Below, in pieces: positions 17,917-27,695 of a stretch of 64,000 bases of DNA. Within the stretch, counting starts at the first letter, position 1. Each line of letters opens with the position of its first letter. A model generated the notes under the pieces. That model saw only the letters and a program-made list of their open reading frames with translations, had not been told where the DNA came from and did not search any database. Source of the DNA: Grimontia marina (GTDB taxonomy: Bacteria; Pseudomonadota; Gammaproteobacteria; Enterobacterales; Vibrionaceae); NCBI RefSeq assembly GCF_900060185.1, contig NZ_FIZY01000025.1, positions 1 to 64,000 on the forward strand. Reading direction: 5' to 3'. Made by a program: the position numbers and the translations under genes.

Positions 17917-18888
17917 TTAGTCTGGGTTTCGTGCAACCAAAATGGCGCGTTTGGGGGCTGGATAACCTTCAACCGTTCTTGTTGGATCACTTGGGTCAAG
18001 ATAATCCGGTAGCGAATTGTGCGTCATCCAATCTGTTGTGCGCTGTTCGTCAGTGGTGGTCACGCATTCATCGACAATGCGTACGTCCACAAACCCAACC
18101 TTCTCCAGCCATACTTTCAGCGCTTTCGCGGAAGGGAAGAAGTAGACATTGTGCATTTGCGCGTAACGACTGAATGGGACCAGCACCGCGTTTTCATCGC
18201 CATCAATCACCAAGGTTTCTAATACAAGCTCACCATTTTTTACCAATTGGTTTTTCAACTGGATCAAGTGATCAAGTGGCGAACGACGGTGATACAGCAC
18301 GCCCATGCTGAATACGGTATCAAAGGCCCTCAGTTCAGGCAGCTTTTCAATACCCAGTGGAAGCAGGTGGGCACGTTGGTCGTTGCCCATCATTCGCCGA
18401 ATCGCTTCGAACTGAACGAGGAACAACTCAGAAGGATCGATACCTACAGTTAACTCTGCCCCTTCACCCAGCATGCGCCACATGTGGTAGCCATTCCCGC
18501 AGCCAACATCCAAAACATAGCGGCCCTTCAACGGAGAGATATGTGGTAGTACGCGATCCCATTTCCAGTCCGAGCGCCACTCAGTATCTATATTTATGCC
18601 ATGAACATGGTAAGGACCTTTACGCCAAGGGTGGAAAGCGCGTAGCAGGTTTTCAATCTTCGCGCGCTGGCCAGTCGGAAGTTCGTCTTCTGTACCAATG
18701 GTCACGCTGTCTTTCAGGTCAATCGTAGAAGGCGCATCCATCGGGATCTTCTTCAGCACGCGCATCCATTTTGGCAGATCACCATGTGGCTGGTTTTGCC
18801 ACTCCGTCAATTGCGCTGGCAATACATTCAGCCAGTTCTGCAGACGGTTTTTTGCAATCAATTGGTAGAAGTCAGAAAAATCGAACAT
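17917..18888 (-). CDS. cmoB: tRNA U34 carboxymethyltransferase CmoB
   Basis: A 323-residue SAM-type enzyme with the nucleotide motif [15 protein letters not shown] (about 125-140) and [15 protein letters not shown], both typical of CmoB. It uses carboxy-SAM made by CmoA to convert 5-hydroxyuridine 34 to 5-oxyacetyluridine in several tRNAs, widening wobble reading. It follows cmoA on the minus strand with an 84-base gap, the same order as in E. coli, which fits co-transcription. Confidence 0.96.
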   Translation of the reverse strand: MFDFSDFYQLIAKNRLQNWLNVLPAQLTEWQNQPHGDLPKWMRVLKKIPMDAPSTIDLKDSVTIGTEDELPTGQRAKIENLLRAFHPWRKGPYHVHGINIDTEWRSDWKWDRVLPHISPLKGRYVLDVGCGNGYHMWRMLGEGAELTVGIDPSELFLVQFEAIRRMMGNDQRAHLLPLGIEKLPELRAFDTVFSMGVLYHRRSPLDHLIQLKNQLVKNGELVLETLVIDGDENAVLVPFSRYAQMHNVYFFPSAKALKVWLEKVGFVDVRIVDECVTTTDEQRTTDWMTHNSLPDYLDPSDPTRTVEGYPAPKRAILVARNPD

Positions 18889-18972
18889 AGGTATCGTCTT
18901 TTGGTTTTTCGTGTTGCGCCAGCTTACCGAACGCGATGAATTTGTTTAGCCAGGGTCAACAGGCCCTAGTAG

Positions 18973-19821
<849 letters not shown>

Positions 19822-19991
19822 TTATTTGTCTCTAATTGATGGACATCGTCTGTTTGACGGACACTGGTGTTGTTCTGGTGACGTGAGGCTAAAACAGCGA
19901 TCTCTCAAATTGGTGATGAATTTTACCTAGTTGTCGCAGACTGAATGGAATACATGCTATAAAGCAGTGGAACTGATTCATGGAGACGGTG

Positions 19992-20774
19992 ATGTTAGAA
20001 CCACATGTTGCTACCCCCTTTGACAAAGCATCTAAAGCTGATGCGGCGCCATTGAGCCGGAAACAGCTTGCTATCCGCGAGAGAGAAAAGGAACTCATGG
20101 CAATTGCCCGCGAGGTAGTCGAGCGTGAAGGGTTTGCACATCTCACCATGGATAAGATTGCTGCAGCATCAGATTACTCCAAAGGCACTGTTTATAACCA
20201 TTTCAGCAGCAAAGAGGATTTAATTGCTGCTTTGGCTATTGAAGCTGTCCTGAAAGAAATCACCTTCTTTCAGCGTGCCTTCAATTTCGAAGGCACAAGC
20301 CGTGATAAAGTGGTTGCTATGCATGCGGGCTACCATATTTTTTCTCAGCTCGAGCCGGTTATGTCGATGTGCGCCATTGTAAGTCGTACCTCCGCAGTAA
20401 AAGAAAAAGCTTCTACTGCACGCCTCGCAAAACTTGAGGAGATGGAGGCAAAAATGGTCGCCTTGGGTGAAGCGTTTCTACAAGATGGCATTCAAAAAGG
20501 TGAGCTGGTCCTTCCAGATGAACGCGTCGCCCATTCCATCGTTTTTGCTAATTGGGCAATGGCGTTTGGCACCAATGTCCTCTTGAATAATGCCCCTGAA
20601 AGCCAATGTGTCTCTCGTTTAGTCCGGACAGATTCAGCGTTAGTGAATGTCAATTTTTTACTCGATGGCATGGGATGGTTGCCACTGTCATCTGACGTCG
20701 ACTACCGCGCTGTATGGCATCGCGCGGAAACCACGTTGTTTGCTAACGAGATAGCCCTTCTTAACCCTTCCTGA
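19992..20774 (+). CDS. TetR-family transcriptional regulator
   Basis: About 260 residues from the ATG at 19992, which has GGAG six bases upstream; an ATG at 19980 overlaps that site. The N-terminal helix-turn-helix (about 45-85) reads LTMDKIAAASDYSKGTVYNHFSSKEDLI, in two parts typical of TetR. The large C-terminal half is a ligand-binding domain with no recognisable specificity. It is followed after 260 bases by the RND/LolA/barrel genes on the same strand, and the gap holds five copies of a palindrome of the right size for a TetR operator. It is therefore the likely repressor of that operon. Confidence 0.9.
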   Translation: MLEPHVATPFDKASKADAAPLSRKQLAIREREKELMAIAREVVEREGFAHLTMDKIAAASDYSKGTVYNHFSSKEDLIAALAIEAVLKEITFFQRAFNFEGTSRDKVVAMHAGYHIFSQLEPVMSMCAIVSRTSAVKEKASTARLAKLEEMEAKMVALGEAFLQDGIQKGELVLPDERVAHSIVFANWAMAFGTNVLLNNAPESQCVSRLVRTDSALVNVNFLLDGMGWLPLSSDVDYRAVWHRAETTLFANEIALLNPS

Positions 20775-20791
20775 ATTTTATGAATCTTTTC

Positions 20792-21018
20792 TGACGTTTC
20801 GTCAAAAAGAGTTTCAATTGTACATCTAATAAACTATATTGACGAAGCGTCATAAAATGACGCTCCGTCATTTTCCGTTTGATATTAGAAGTGACATACG
20901 CTTAGGCGTTTTTTTTAAAATAGTATTTGACGGATCGTCAAATACAAGAGTGATCTGTATGGGTCGTACTAAGCCAACTCTGTTGGCTTTTTGAAACAGG
21001 TTTATTGACGAATCGTCA
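20792..21018 (+). promoter_or_regulatory. Five TGACG-N3-CGTCA palindromes (putative TetR operators)
   Basis: Perfect 13-bp palindromes occur at 20792-20804 (spacer TTT), 20840-20852 (AAG), 20858-20870 (CTC), 20928-20940 (GAT) and 21006-21018 (AAT). The fourth is part of a 21-bp perfect palindrome at 20924-20944 that extends TATT outwards. The fifth lies directly in front of the ribosome binding site (AAGGAG) of the RND gene. Five exact copies in 227 bases cannot be chance. They are best explained as binding sites of the TetR protein encoded just upstream. Confidence 0.88.
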
Positions 21019-21033
21019 CAAAAGGAGACTGTG

Positions 21034-23352
21034 ATGAACAAAGATCTGTCTCAGTGGCCGACGGCAAAGCCGTGGCTGTTTCTCATTTTGACTGTTGTTG
21101 TTTCCCTGACTGCGGCGTTTGGTATGTCTAATCTCTATTTCCGGGGCGACTACCAAATTTTCTTTGATGAAAGTAACCCCCAACTTCAAGCGTTTAAAGA
21201 GCTGGAAGCGACCTTCAATAAAACCGATACCTTATCTATTGTTGTCGCGCCGAACGACGGCAATGTCTTTACTGAGCCAACCTTGACGCTGATAAAGCAG
21301 CTGACAGAAGAAGGATGGCAATTTCCATATGCCAGCCGGGTAGATTCGATCACCAACTATCAGCATACCTCGGCAGAAGATGATGACCTGTTGGTTGAGG
21401 ATTTGGCGGCAGATCACTTGAGGCTGGATGATGCCCGACTGGGCTATATCCGCCAGTTTGCGTTGAATGAGCCTCGCCTTTTAGGCTCGGCTATTTCCAG
21501 CGATGGCAGTGTCACGGTCATTACTATCACCTTTCAACTTCCTGAGGGTGATCAGAGTGTTCAGGTCAATGAAATTTCGACATTTGCCAATCAACTTCTT
21601 ACTGACATCAGTAAGACCTATCCTGACGTAAAGTTTCATCTTGCCGGCGTCATTGCGCTCAATCATGCCTTTGCACAGGCCGCGATGAAAGATGGCAATA
21701 CCCTGGTCCCCGGCATGTTTCTTGTTATCCTAGTGTTTCTTGGGCTGATGCTGCGGGCATGGCGCTACGTTGGGGCAACTCTGGTCGTGCTAGTGCTGAC
21801 CATTGTCAGCACTATGGGATTACTCGGCTGGGTAGGGCACTACCTTAACAACGGGACCGTTAATGTGCCGACGCTGATAATGACGCTGGCTGTGGCAGAT
21901 TGTGTTCACGTTATTTCGTCATTCATGCAAGCGTTACGGGAGGGGAAAGCCAAATCTGAGGCCATTCACTATGCGCTTAAGGTGAACGTTATGGCGTTGT
22001 TCATTACATCGGCCACCACTGCAATCGGCTTTTTGATGATGAATGCGTCGAATTCTCCAGTGCTGCGTGATTTGGGTAATCTTTCAGCGGTCGGCGTGAT
22101 GATTGCTTTCCTCCTGTCGGTCACCTTGTTGCCAGCATTGCTGCAGTTGATACCTGTAAAAGTGAAAATAAGACAGCGCTCTGAAGGCCGATTGATGCCG
22201 TGGATTGCTGATTCCGTGATCCGTAACCACAAGGCCATTTTGCCAATCAGTGCATTGATTGTGATCGCCAGCAGTTTACTGATGGTTCAAAACGAGGTGA
22301 ACGATAACTCTGTTGACTATTTTGGACCGGAAAATACCTTCCGTCAGGCTGCTGATTTCATGGAGTCGACCATCAGTGGTACCACTGCTATCAGCCTTGC
22401 CGTCAACACTGGCGAGCCACAAGGCGTTACCGACCCCGCGTTTCTTGCCACAATCAGCCGTTTTACCGAATGGCTTCGCACACAACCGGAAGTAGACCAT
22501 GTGGCGTCTATCTCCGATACGTTTAAGCGCCTCAACAAAAATATGCATGGTGATGATGAGGCGTATTATCAGTTGCCTGCTGATCCCGAACTCGCTGCAC
22601 AATATCTATTGCTTTACGAAATGTCGCTTCCTTATGGTCTTGATTTGAACAACGAAGTGAATATCGACAAATCGGCAGTGAAGTTGCAGCTGATCGTCGA
22701 TAACCTCGGCAGTGTAGAGTTGATTGATCTCGAAGCGCGCATGGACAACTGGTTTGCTGTCAATGCACCGCAATACGAGATGACTTCCTCTGGCCCCAAT
22801 CTGATGTTTGCGCACATCGGTGAAGCCAACATGGCGAGTATGCTCAAAACCGTTCCCATTGCGCTGGTTTTGATTTCCGCGCTGCTGGTTTTTGCCTTGC
22901 GCTCATGGCGTTTGGGTGTCATCAGTCTTATTCCCAACCTTGTGCCGGGCATCATTGGCTTCGGTGCCTGGGCGCTGATTTCCGGTGAAATCAACCTTGG
23001 CCTTTCCATCGTTATCACGCTGACCCTCGGTATCGTGGTTGATGACACAGTCCACTTCCTGTCGAAATACCGCTATGCGCGACTGCAAGGGCGCAATGTG
23101 GAAGAAGGTATCCGCTATGCCTTTAACACAGTGGGTCGTGCGCTATGGATCACCACGGTGGTGCTGGTAGCAGGGTTTGGCGTGTTAGCGACATCGGTAT
23201 TTAGAATAAACGCAGACATGGGGCAATTGAGTGCGCTGGTGATTTTCATTGCTCTCGTTGTTGATTTCGTCTTGCTGCCCGCTGTGTTGTTGGTGGCGGA
23301 TCGTAAGCCTTACGTAGAAAAAGACAAAAAACTCATCACACAAACTGCCTAA
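21034..23352 (+). CDS. MMPL/RND-family lipid-type exporter, module 1
   Basis: A 772-residue inner-membrane protein with the RND/MMPL plan: one N-terminal helix, a periplasmic domain (about 35-225), five to six helices with the central motif MTLAVADCVHVISSFMQ, a second periplasmic domain, and a second helix bundle with TLTLGIVVDDTVHF. The acidic residues in the bundles suit proton coupling. Relatives (HpnN- and MmpL-like) move lipids or hydrophobic molecules towards the outer membrane. The start is the ATG at 21034 with AAGGAG ideally spaced. It is operonic with the LolA-like and barrel genes; a paralogue lies at 35269-37599. Confidence 0.92.
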   Translation: MNKDLSQWPTAKPWLFLILTVVVSLTAAFGMSNLYFRGDYQIFFDESNPQLQAFKELEATFNKTDTLSIVVAPNDGNVFTEPTLTLIKQLTEEGWQFPYASRVDSITNYQHTSAEDDDLLVEDLAADHLRLDDARLGYIRQFALNEPRLLGSAISSDGSVTVITITFQLPEGDQSVQVNEISTFANQLLTDISKTYPDVKFHLAGVIALNHAFAQAAMKDGNTLVPGMFLVILVFLGLMLRAWRYVGATLVVLVLTIVSTMGLLGWVGHYLNNGTVNVPTLIMTLAVADCVHVISSFMQALREGKAKSEAIHYALKVNVMALFITSATTAIGFLMMNASNSPVLRDLGNLSAVGVMIAFLLSVTLLPALLQLIPVKVKIRQRSEGRLMPWIADSVIRNHKAILPISALIVIASSLLMVQNEVNDNSVDYFGPENTFRQAADFMESTISGTTAISLAVNTGEPQGVTDPAFLATISRFTEWLRTQPEVDHVASISDTFKRLNKNMHGDDEAYYQLPADPELAAQYLLLYEMSLPYGLDLNNEVNIDKSAVKLQLIVDNLGSVELIDLEARMDNWFAVNAPQYEMTSSGPNLMFAHIGEANMASMLKTVPIALVLISALLVFALRSWRLGVISLIPNLVPGIIGFGAWALISGEINLGLSIVITLTLGIVVDDTVHFLSKYRYARLQGRNVEEGIRYAFNTVGRALWITTVVLVAGFGVLATSVFRINADMGQLSALVIFIALVVDFVLLPAVLLVADRKPYVEKDKKLITQTA

Positions 23353-23372
23353 CCGATTTCAAGGAGAGAAAA

Positions 23373-24167
23373 ATGAACAAGATAAAGCAATTGGGAACAG
23401 CATTGGTCATGGCTTTAGGTATTGCAGGTACATCATTGCCGGTTATTGCCGATGAAGCCCGTGGAATGGAGATTGCTAAAGAGCGTAAACAGCGGGATGA
23501 AGGGTGGAAAGACAGCGTATCGGCATTGACCATGGTACTGGAAAATGCCAATGGGGATAGCAGTGAACGCAAACTGCGCATCAACGCATTGGAGGTGGAT
23601 GGCGAGGGAGACAAAGGCCTCACCATTTTCGATGAACCGCGGGATGTTCGTGGAACAGTATTTCTCAATTATTCCCACGTAAGTGGCCCTGACGATCAAT
23701 GGCTGTATCTGCCTGCACTGAAACGCACCAAGCGAATTGCGTCTCGCAATAAATCAGGGCCATTTATGGGCAGTGAGTTTGCGTACGAAGATTTGAGTTC
23801 TTTTGAACTTGAGAAATACCGTTTCAAATATCTTGGCGATGAGCAGATTGAAGGATTAGACAGCTTTGTGCTGGAGCAAATTCCCACAGATCAATACTCT
23901 GGTTACACCCGCCAAAAGGTGTGGTTGGATAAAGCACATTACCGTCCACTTAAAGTCGAGTTTTTTGATCGTAAAGATACGCTGCTGAAAACGCTGACCT
24001 TCCAAGATTATATGCAATACCAGAGCAAATTCTGGCGAGCTCATGAAATGGTGATGACTAACCATCAGACAGGAAAAATCACCACGCTCACCACTCAGCA
24101 ATTGGCGTTCAACACGGGTTTGGAAGAGAGCGATTTTTCGCAATCCAGCCTGAAGCGCGCACGTTAG
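23373..24167 (+). CDS. LolA-like periplasmic protein (outer membrane lipoprotein-sorting family), module 1
   Basis: A 264-residue protein with a signal peptide (about 1-26, VIADEARG after the hydrophobic core) and the conserved body of the LolA-like family often encoded beside MMPL/RND proteins: DDQWLYLPALKR, NKSGPFMGSEF, DRKDTLLKTLTF and KFWRAHEMVM. Members are thought to carry a hydrophobic cargo across the periplasm. It starts 20 bases after the RND gene. It closely resembles the product at 38409-39197; the two genes are nearly identical in their last 18 codons (DFSQSSLKR and onwards). Confidence 0.9.
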   Translation: MNKIKQLGTALVMALGIAGTSLPVIADEARGMEIAKERKQRDEGWKDSVSALTMVLENANGDSSERKLRINALEVDGEGDKGLTIFDEPRDVRGTVFLNYSHVSGPDDQWLYLPALKRTKRIASRNKSGPFMGSEFAYEDLSSFELEKYRFKYLGDEQIEGLDSFVLEQIPTDQYSGYTRQKVWLDKAHYRPLKVEFFDRKDTLLKTLTFQDYMQYQSKFWRAHEMVMTNHQTGKITTLTTQQLAFNTGLEESDFSQSSLKRAR

Positions 24168-24175
24168 GGGGTGGA

Positions 24176-25351
24176 ATGAAGCAGGCAGTAATCGGGATAG
24201 CGCTGTCGCTGGCAACGCCTTCCCTTGCCGCACTCGAGTTCATTGACGGGAGAGGGGAAGTCTCTTTTCAGCAACGCCAGTTTGCAGAAACGGGCGTGTT
24301 GGGACAAAGCAAAAGTCAGACTTTGATTACGCTTGAGCCCGAATGGTATTGGGAAACTGAGGAGGGAAACACCAGTTTTGTATTCTCGCCATCCTTTCGT
24401 TGGGACTCACTCGATGATGGGCGCACGCATGGTGACATAAGAGAGGCGCTTTTGCGCTATTACGACAGCAACTATGAAATTCGCGCCGGGATCGGGATTG
24501 TGTTCTGGGGCGTGACAGAGTCGCAACATCTGGTCGATGTTATTAATCAGACCGATGCGGCCGCCGCCATTGATGGCGAGGTAAAACTCGGTCAACCCAT
24601 GATAAGTGTTGGTTGGGAGCTCGATGAGAGCGTGTTGGATATTTACCTGCTGCCATATTTTCGCCAGAGAACCTTCGCCAGTAACGGTGGGCGGTTAGCG
24701 ATCCCCGGTTGGGACAAGGTTGAGCCCGTTTATGAATCTCCTCGCGAAGAGCATTATCCCGATGTCGCTGCGCGCTATGCCGTGACATTTGACCAATGGG
24801 ATGTGGGAGTCAGTGTGTTTCACGGCACCAACCGAGACCCTTACTTTGTCCAGGATTTGTCGAATAACGTGAAACCTTACTATGCGCTGATGACGCAGTT
24901 TAGCTTGGATGTACAGGCGGCTTTCGGAGACTGGATATGGAAAGCCGAGGGAATTCGCCGCTTCAGTGAAGAGAGCAATACAGCGTTGACTGTAGGATTT
25001 GAATACACCCTGGTGGGCGTAAATGATGGCATGACGGATGTGGGGCTACTGATGGAATATCTTTATGACAGCCGGGCTGACGATGCACCTGTGGCAGGGC
25101 AAAACGATGTGTTTGCCGGATTGCGTTGGGTACTGAATGATATAGACGGTACTGAGATGCTCGTTGGTGGCACACTTGATATCGATAATACAGATTCTAT
25201 GACTGTGCGCGTAGAAGCCAGCGGTCGCCTTAGCAATGATTGGAGTTGGTCGGCAAACGGCTGGCTATTTAACAGTGACACGGAGAATGATCCCCTTGCC
25301 GCCTTAGAGCGGGATGATTTCGTCGAAGTGTCAGTGAATTGGTATTTTTAG
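24176..25351 (+). CDS. Outer-membrane beta-barrel protein, module 1
   Basis: A 391-residue protein with a short signal peptide (about 1-19) and a beta-rich body of alternating aromatic and polar strands, ending in VNWYF; a terminal Phe is the usual outer-membrane assembly signal. Characteristic segments are FWGVTESQHLVDVINQTD and GTNRDPYF. It resembles the DUF1302-type barrels that accompany RND/LolA-like pairs, although I am unsure of the family name. Eight bases after the LolA-like gene, it is the likely outer-membrane end of the module. Paralogue at 39208-40398. Confidence 0.88.
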   Translation: MKQAVIGIALSLATPSLAALEFIDGRGEVSFQQRQFAETGVLGQSKSQTLITLEPEWYWETEEGNTSFVFSPSFRWDSLDDGRTHGDIREALLRYYDSNYEIRAGIGIVFWGVTESQHLVDVINQTDAAAAIDGEVKLGQPMISVGWELDESVLDIYLLPYFRQRTFASNGGRLAIPGWDKVEPVYESPREEHYPDVAARYAVTFDQWDVGVSVFHGTNRDPYFVQDLSNNVKPYYALMTQFSLDVQAAFGDWIWKAEGIRRFSEESNTALTVGFEYTLVGVNDGMTDVGLLMEYLYDSRADDAPVAGQNDVFAGLRWVLNDIDGTEMLVGGTLDIDNTDSMTVRVEASGRLSNDWSWSANGWLFNSDTENDPLAALERDDFVEVSVNWYF

Positions 25352-26133
25352 TTAGTGGCCAAGTAGTAGTGCTTGTATTTACCACATTGCGAAAGCTTGG
25401 TCTTCACCGTTGAGAATGGTCACGACCAGGCCTTTTTTCATTAATGATTGTATCCACATCTATTACATAATTACTTGTAAGTAGAAGCTGAATAACTTGT
25501 CTATTGAGTGAAAATCAAAGGCCAAAACCAAGTAAAACCTCCTGCCTTAAGGTTGTTTTCATTGGATTAATGGTTCTATTTTATTTCGTTTTTATTAATG
25601 AAAAATTTCCAATGAACCGTTTGGTGTATGAATTTTTGATTAAAAACCTTAGATTAAAAACCTTGGATTAGTAACTGTGGATAATTATCTATACTTTATC
25701 GTCTAATACCTTCTTTGGTGAGTTTTTTTGATGTGTTTCCATTAATTCACTCAGTAATAATGAAATATTTCTCATTTGAAGATTAAACATGCGACACATG
25801 TTGCTTTAATTGTCGGTTTAATAAAACTTAAATTTTACATCATTACCGCTTTATATATTGTATTTATCGTTTAAATAAAAAAGTGAGAGTGGATTAATAG
25901 TATTGTTTAGGTGGTGTTGAGTAATTGTTAAATTATATTTAATGACTTGTCCTGTCGACAGGATTGAATTTATATCTTTATATTTATCCCTTTCGTTCAT
26001 TAAGGTGATGGTGGGGGGTTTATTTAATATATTTATTCATAAATATTTCCGATCATAAGATTTTGTTGTAAAGGATAGCTAGGCCTTTATCAAGGTTGGC
26101 TTATTGTAATTTTTCTGGTAGAGGTGAAAAGAA
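25352..26133. promoter_or_regulatory. AT-rich leader region upstream of the biosynthetic operon
   Basis: 780 bases with no credible gene and a marked rise in A+T compared with the DNA to the left. A perfect 14-bp palindrome, TCCTGTCGACAGGA, lies at 25950-25963. A weaker inverted repeat (AATGA...TCATT) is at 25759-25776. The ribosome binding site GAGGTG precedes the first gene at 26134. The promoter cannot be assigned with certainty because there are many AT-rich hexamers. Confidence 0.6.
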
Positions 26134-27306
26134 ATGGGAACAAATTTAGTTAAGCAGCTGGATGGCATTAAGTCATTGGGGCTAAGTCCAATTAAGGTTA
26201 TGTTGGCATCAATCAAAGAACTATATTCATTACCTGAGGCGGATTTAAACGATTGCAAATTATATCTAGTAAAGGATTCATTCTCACACCACTATAACGT
26301 CAATGACTATTACAGAGGACTTTGTGATAAACATGACGTCAAGCCTGATGATATTCAAACGTTCAATGACTTGGTTAAAATTCCCCTTATACCAGTGTCT
26401 GAGTTTAAAGCGAGTGATAGCCACAAACTATTGTCTGTTGGGTTGAACGAAGTGGAACTAGAAGTCCGCAGCACAGGCACTTCTGGCGTGCCTAGTGTGT
26501 CTCGCCGTTGTAGCAATACTATCGATAACGTGTTGTTAGGTATAGGTTCTATGTACAGGGAGTTTTTCGGCATATCAAAGGGAGCCTGTTTATTTTTGTG
26601 CCCGCCGCCGGAAGAAATACCAGAGATGGGACTGGTTCGATTGACCAACCTCATGAGTGGCATGCTTGATACGCATGAATTCATGGTGAAAGGCGGGAAG
26701 TTTGAGCCAGAACCTGCATTAGAGAAACTAAAAAAATGGGAAGGAAAATTTGATCGTCATATTATGGCTCCTCCATTTTTAGTAATGAGTTTAATCTCCT
26801 ATTTGAAAGAAAATGGAATCAAGCTATCTCTGGATAAAAACAGCTTACTGATCACCGTGGGAGGCTGGAAAAGATATACAGGACAAATGATCTCTCAGTC
26901 AGACTTTAATAAAGCATGTATGACATATTTTGGAATTGAAAGCGGCCAAATTAGAGATACGTACGGTTTGACGGAATCAAATATTTTCTCAATAGACGAT
27001 GAGTTTTCAGAAAAATATGTTGCTCCAATTGGACACTTTTCAGTAAGAAATATCGAAGATCCGTCAAGTGAAGTGGAAGATGGTGAAGTTGGTCGATTAG
27101 CTATCTATGACCCAATGGCCCTTTCCACACCGGGCTTTGTTTTAACTGAGGATTTGGTGAGAATTTTGCCAGGTAAGAGTAAATCTGGCCGAGGTGGGCA
27201 GCGATTTGAATATATTGGTCGCTGGACAGGCTCTACAGAGTTTGGTTGTTGCGCCGTTAATATTGACCGTCACCTGAATCAAAAAGATGCTGAAACAGTG
27301 GAATAA
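26134..27306 (+). CDS. LuxE-like acyl-protein synthetase
   Basis: A 390-residue member of the LuxE acyl-protein synthetase family, adenylate-forming enzymes that activate a fatty acid as acyl-AMP and pass it to a cysteine. Visible motifs are RSTGTSGVPS (P-loop, about residues 111-120), FLCPPPEE, and RDTYGLTES (about 282-290), plus a Cys-Cys pair at 372-373 near the C-terminus, where LuxE carries its acyl-accepting Cys. No luxC, luxD or luxAB is present, so this is not a bioluminescence locus. First gene of a biosynthetic operon with sulfur-transfer and NRPS-type genes; it may activate or release an acyl intermediate. Confidence 0.85.
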   Translation: MGTNLVKQLDGIKSLGLSPIKVMLASIKELYSLPEADLNDCKLYLVKDSFSHHYNVNDYYRGLCDKHDVKPDDIQTFNDLVKIPLIPVSEFKASDSHKLLSVGLNEVELEVRSTGTSGVPSVSRRCSNTIDNVLLGIGSMYREFFGISKGACLFLCPPPEEIPEMGLVRLTNLMSGMLDTHEFMVKGGKFEPEPALEKLKKWEGKFDRHIMAPPFLVMSLISYLKENGIKLSLDKNSLLITVGGWKRYTGQMISQSDFNKACMTYFGIESGQIRDTYGLTESNIFSIDDEFSEKYVAPIGHFSVRNIEDPSSEVEDGEVGRLAIYDPMALSTPGFVLTEDLVRILPGKSKSGRGGQRFEYIGRWTGSTEFGCCAVNIDRHLNQKDAETVE

Positions 27307-27320
27307 TTAGGGAGAAAAGA

Positions 27321-27695
27321 ATGTACAACAGTCTCATTGTTAGCCATTTCACGAAGCCGAAATTCACCGGAGAGATAGAAGCTGCAGAGGTGACTCTATC
27401 GGTAGGTAATTCAGTTTGCGGTGATAAGTTAGAAGTCCAAATTGAAACGAAAGACAACGTTTTTTCAAATGTAGCTTATCAGGCTTGGGGGTGTGCTACC
27501 TCTGTAGCAGCTGGTGATATTTTTTGTGATTCGATCTACGGAAAGAAACTGGAAGATATTGCCAAAAGGGACTGTTGTACCATTTCTAGCATGTTGGGTG
27601 AGCTGGAACCTTCACAATGTCATTGTGTGGATATTATGACTGAGCTCCACAAGCAGTTATTCGACTTCATTAAAAAGGTAAAAGAGCATGAGTAA
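27321..27695 (+). CDS. IscU/NifU-like sulfur or Fe-S scaffold protein
   Basis: A 124-residue protein matching the NifU N-terminal/IscU fold. The three ligand cysteines are kept: Cys33 in VGNSVCGDKLEV, Cys58 in AWGCATSVAAGD and Cys102 in CHCVDIM, with one further Cys at 100. Asp in CGDK, which tunes cluster release in IscU, is also present. Housekeeping IscU belongs to an isc operon with hscAB and fdx, none of which are here. The gene overlaps the desulfurase gene by 8 bases, so the pair is coupled. It may pass persulfide sulfur or a cluster to the pathway enzymes. Confidence 0.88.
   Translation: MYNSLIVSHFTKPKFTGEIEAAEVTLSVGNSVCGDKLEVQIETKDNVFSNVAYQAWGCATSVAAGDIFCDSIYGKKLEDIAKRDCCTISSMLGELEPSQCHCVDIMTELHKQLFDFIKKVKEHE

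Noticed and set aside
25759-25776. Fur-like box AATGA...TCATT upstream of the biosynthetic operon
   Set aside because: Only the outer halves pair well; the agreement with the Fur consensus is partial and the region is very AT-rich, so such matches are expected by chance.
25926-25945. Zur-like dyad GTTAAAT...TTAATGAC
   Set aside because: Too few paired positions and no match to the GTTATA-type Zur core; left out as an operator.
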